DNA from: Candidatus Zixiibacteriota bacterium
Lineage (GTDB): Bacteria > Zixibacteria > MSB-5A5 > GN15 > PGXB01
DNA: 6,930 nucleotides
Reading direction: 5' to 3'
Assembly: GCA_030591405.1 (NCBI GenBank)
Contig: JAUVBC010000118.1
Span: forward strand, 1-6,930
Of the stretch, positions 5,533-6,930 are shown piece by piece. The notes below the pieces were generated by a model that saw only the letters and a program-made list of their open reading frames with translations, was not told the origin of the DNA and made no database searches. Numbering within the stretch: position 1 is the stretch's first letter; each line of letters begins with the position of its first letter. The translations under genes and the position numbers were made by a program.

Positions 5533-6930
5533 ATGGCCCCAAAAACAAATACAAAAGTCGTTTCATCCCTGAAGGGTAAAGCGGTTGATATATTGGAGTT
5601 CGGTAAAGAGCTTTATAATGAAAAGTCTGTTATCCTGATGCCCGGCAAGGGGTGTGATAAGGATGTCGCGACCTCGGATCATAAAAGCATGATGAAACTT
5701 GCTGCCAGCGAAGGTTTTGCCGGATTGGCTGCAATTTTTAAACAATTTAGTCTTGATTCCCGAAAACGATTGATACTGACTGGCCATACAGATACCGGTG
5801 GTGACCACGCTGCCAATTTTACATTGGGCAAAAATCGAGCTGAGGCTATCTATTGTTTGTTGACCGGGAAAAAAGACCGTTGGGCAAAACTGGCTTTTGA
5901 AAATCAGTGTATTCGTGATTGCAAGTGGCTAATGACCTATTTTAATTTTCTTGGCGGAGATTCTTTTAAGGGTGTCACCAGTTGTAACCCTGCAAAAATA
6001 GACAATAAGTGGGATGCTGAGAATAAAACACGCGATGCAGTTAAAGGCTTTTTTAAAGGTCTCAAGGCCAAATATAATTTGGCTATAGATGATGTCGACC
6101 TGGCCAAAAAGGTTGCCGAGCATGCCAAAAAACAATGGCCGGAAGTTATCTGGAAGGCTGTTTTTGATCTGTATGATGAGCAGATTCGCAAATATCTAAA
6201 AATTGATGCCACTGCACTTACAGCTTTTCGTACCAATAAACTGAAATTTGCTCAGGCCGGTAAGGAATTTTTAGGTTGCGGGGCTTCGTTTCCTATGCCC
6301 ACCCCTGATGACAGTAAATACCAGAAAGAGAAATACCGTCGGGTTGAAGCCCTCTTTTTCTATCTTGATGATGTTCCGGCACGTAAAAAAGGGACCCCAA
6401 AAATTGTCTGTTTCCCGGCGACAGACAAATTGCATTTGGCAACACAATGTCCGTTTTATCATGATAAGCACTTTATTGCAAATTATCTTGATCCGCTAAC
6501 TGAATTGAATATGATTGCTTATCATATGAAATTCAATTACTTCAATCAACTCCATAAAAAAAACGATATTCCCTGGTCCAGGCGGCTTCCTGAAGGATTG
6601 ACTCTTCAGGCCGTTCATTATCCTAAGAAGGGCGGTAAGACAGTAAAGGAAGCGATTAAAACCATCACCAAATTTCATAATGGAATCTATACTGCCAAAG
6701 TTCCTGACGACCCGAAACGCAAAGATATCTATTTCGAATTCAAATCTGTCACCCAGCTTACTCCCAATCTTGAACGATATTGGGTTTATACCAAAGATAA
6801 AGATACCGACCCGAAACTGGAAAAGAAGTTTGATAAAGATATAAAGGCTCTTATGACGCCGGATGATTATTATAAGAGACTCAGTTATTATGATCTCCCG
6901 CACGAATGGTCATCCGTTAATTACTTCACC
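5533..6930 (+). CDS. OmpA-like peptidoglycan-binding protein with split domain, no signal peptide; C-terminus beyond window
   Basis: The frame is open from ATG 5533 to the right edge, giving 466 residues without a stop. An in-frame TAA at 5521 blocks earlier starts, and no strong Shine-Dalgarno is seen. The N-terminus (MAPKTNTKVVSSLKG) is not a signal peptide. Residues 78-110 match the first half of an OmpA C-terminal domain: ILTGHTDTGG, then LGKNRAEAIYCLL. D87 and R102 are 15 residues apart, like the diaminopimelate-binding Asp and Arg of OmpA. The second half appears only at about 247-276 (LGCGASFPMPTP, then YRRVEALFF). Residues 112-246 between them look helical, lysine-rich and possibly amphipathic. 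The rest (277-466) is unassigned and ends LPHEWSSVNYFT. OmpA-like proteins lacking a signal but adjoining PAAR/VgrG genes are known in injection-system loci. It may bind peptidoglycan in the target cell or anchor the machine; both roles are inferred. Confidence 0.8.
   Translation, partial: MAPKTNTKVVSSLKGKAVDILEFGKELYNEKSVILMPGKGCDKDVATSDHKSMMKLAASEGFAGLAAIFKQFSLDSRKRLILTGHTDTGGDHAANFTLGKNRAEAIYCLLTGKKDRWAKLAFENQCIRDCKWLMTYFNFLGGDSFKGVTSCNPAKIDNKWDAENKTRDAVKGFFKGLKAKYNLAIDDVDLAKKVAEHAKKQWPEVIWKAVFDLYDEQIRKYLKIDATALTAFRTNKLKFAQAGKEFLGCGASFPMPTPDDSKYQKEKYRRVEALFFYLDDVPARKKGTPKIVCFPATDKLHLATQCPFYHDKHFIANYLDPLTELNMIAYHMKFNYFNQLHKKNDIPWSRRLPEGLTLQAVHYPKKGGKTVKEAIKTITKFHNGIYTAKVPDDPKRKDIYFEFKSVTQLTPNLERYWVYTKDKDTDPKLEKKFDKDIKALMTPDDYYKRLSYYDLPHEWSSVNYFT

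Noticed and set aside
6496..6903. 135-residue minus-strand ORF
   Set aside because: It is antisense to the open OmpA-like frame and Ile/Phe-rich, as expected from the reverse of Lys/Asn/Asp codons, with no start signal.

Overview
The window looks like chromosomal DNA from a moderately AT-rich, diderm, non-model bacterium. Most genes have clear Shine-Dalgarno sequences. The family mix suggests a member of the FCB-like candidate phyla (for example Zixibacteria) or a deltaproteobacterium-like lineage: a eukaryotic-type Ser/Thr kinase with an extracytoplasmic tail, secreted proteins with a conserved fibre-like C-terminal domain, and a PAAR-type spike protein beside an OmpA-type protein. That taxonomic guess is inference from protein style only and is weak.

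Two divergent transcription units flank an AT-rich intergenic region of 335 bp (4013-4347). Leftward on the minus strand, four genes run tightly head to tail with gaps of 35-47 bp and no visible terminator between them. They are a transmembrane Ser/Thr protein kinase with a PEGA-like and an unassigned C-terminal extracytoplasmic region (2237-4012), a small signal-peptide-bearing helical protein with a C-terminal membrane segment (1563-2198), a secreted fibre-like protein (232-1527), and the N-terminus of another secreted protein that runs off the left edge (1-184).

Rightward on the plus strand lie two genes. The first encodes a PAAR-like spike-tip protein with a Gly-rich linker and a three-part beta-rich C-terminal extension (4348-5505). 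The second encodes an OmpA-like protein with no signal peptide (5533 to beyond 6930). Its peptidoglycan-binding fold appears to be interrupted by a helical insertion of about 135 residues. The ORF is open at the right edge.

The rightward pair looks like the tip and cargo end of a contractile injection machine (T6SS or extracellular contractile system). Neither product has a Sec signal, yet one carries a cell-wall-binding module, which fits delivery by a spike rather than by Sec. The divergent kinase is a plausible regulator, by analogy with PpkA-type kinases of T6SS, but that link rests only on gene position. The intergenic region holds a perfect 12-bp inverted repeat just downstream of a candidate kinase -10 box, a triple alternating TTATAAC motif, and a small dyad over the kinase start codon. 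No RNA genes, insertion sequences or CRISPR arrays were seen.
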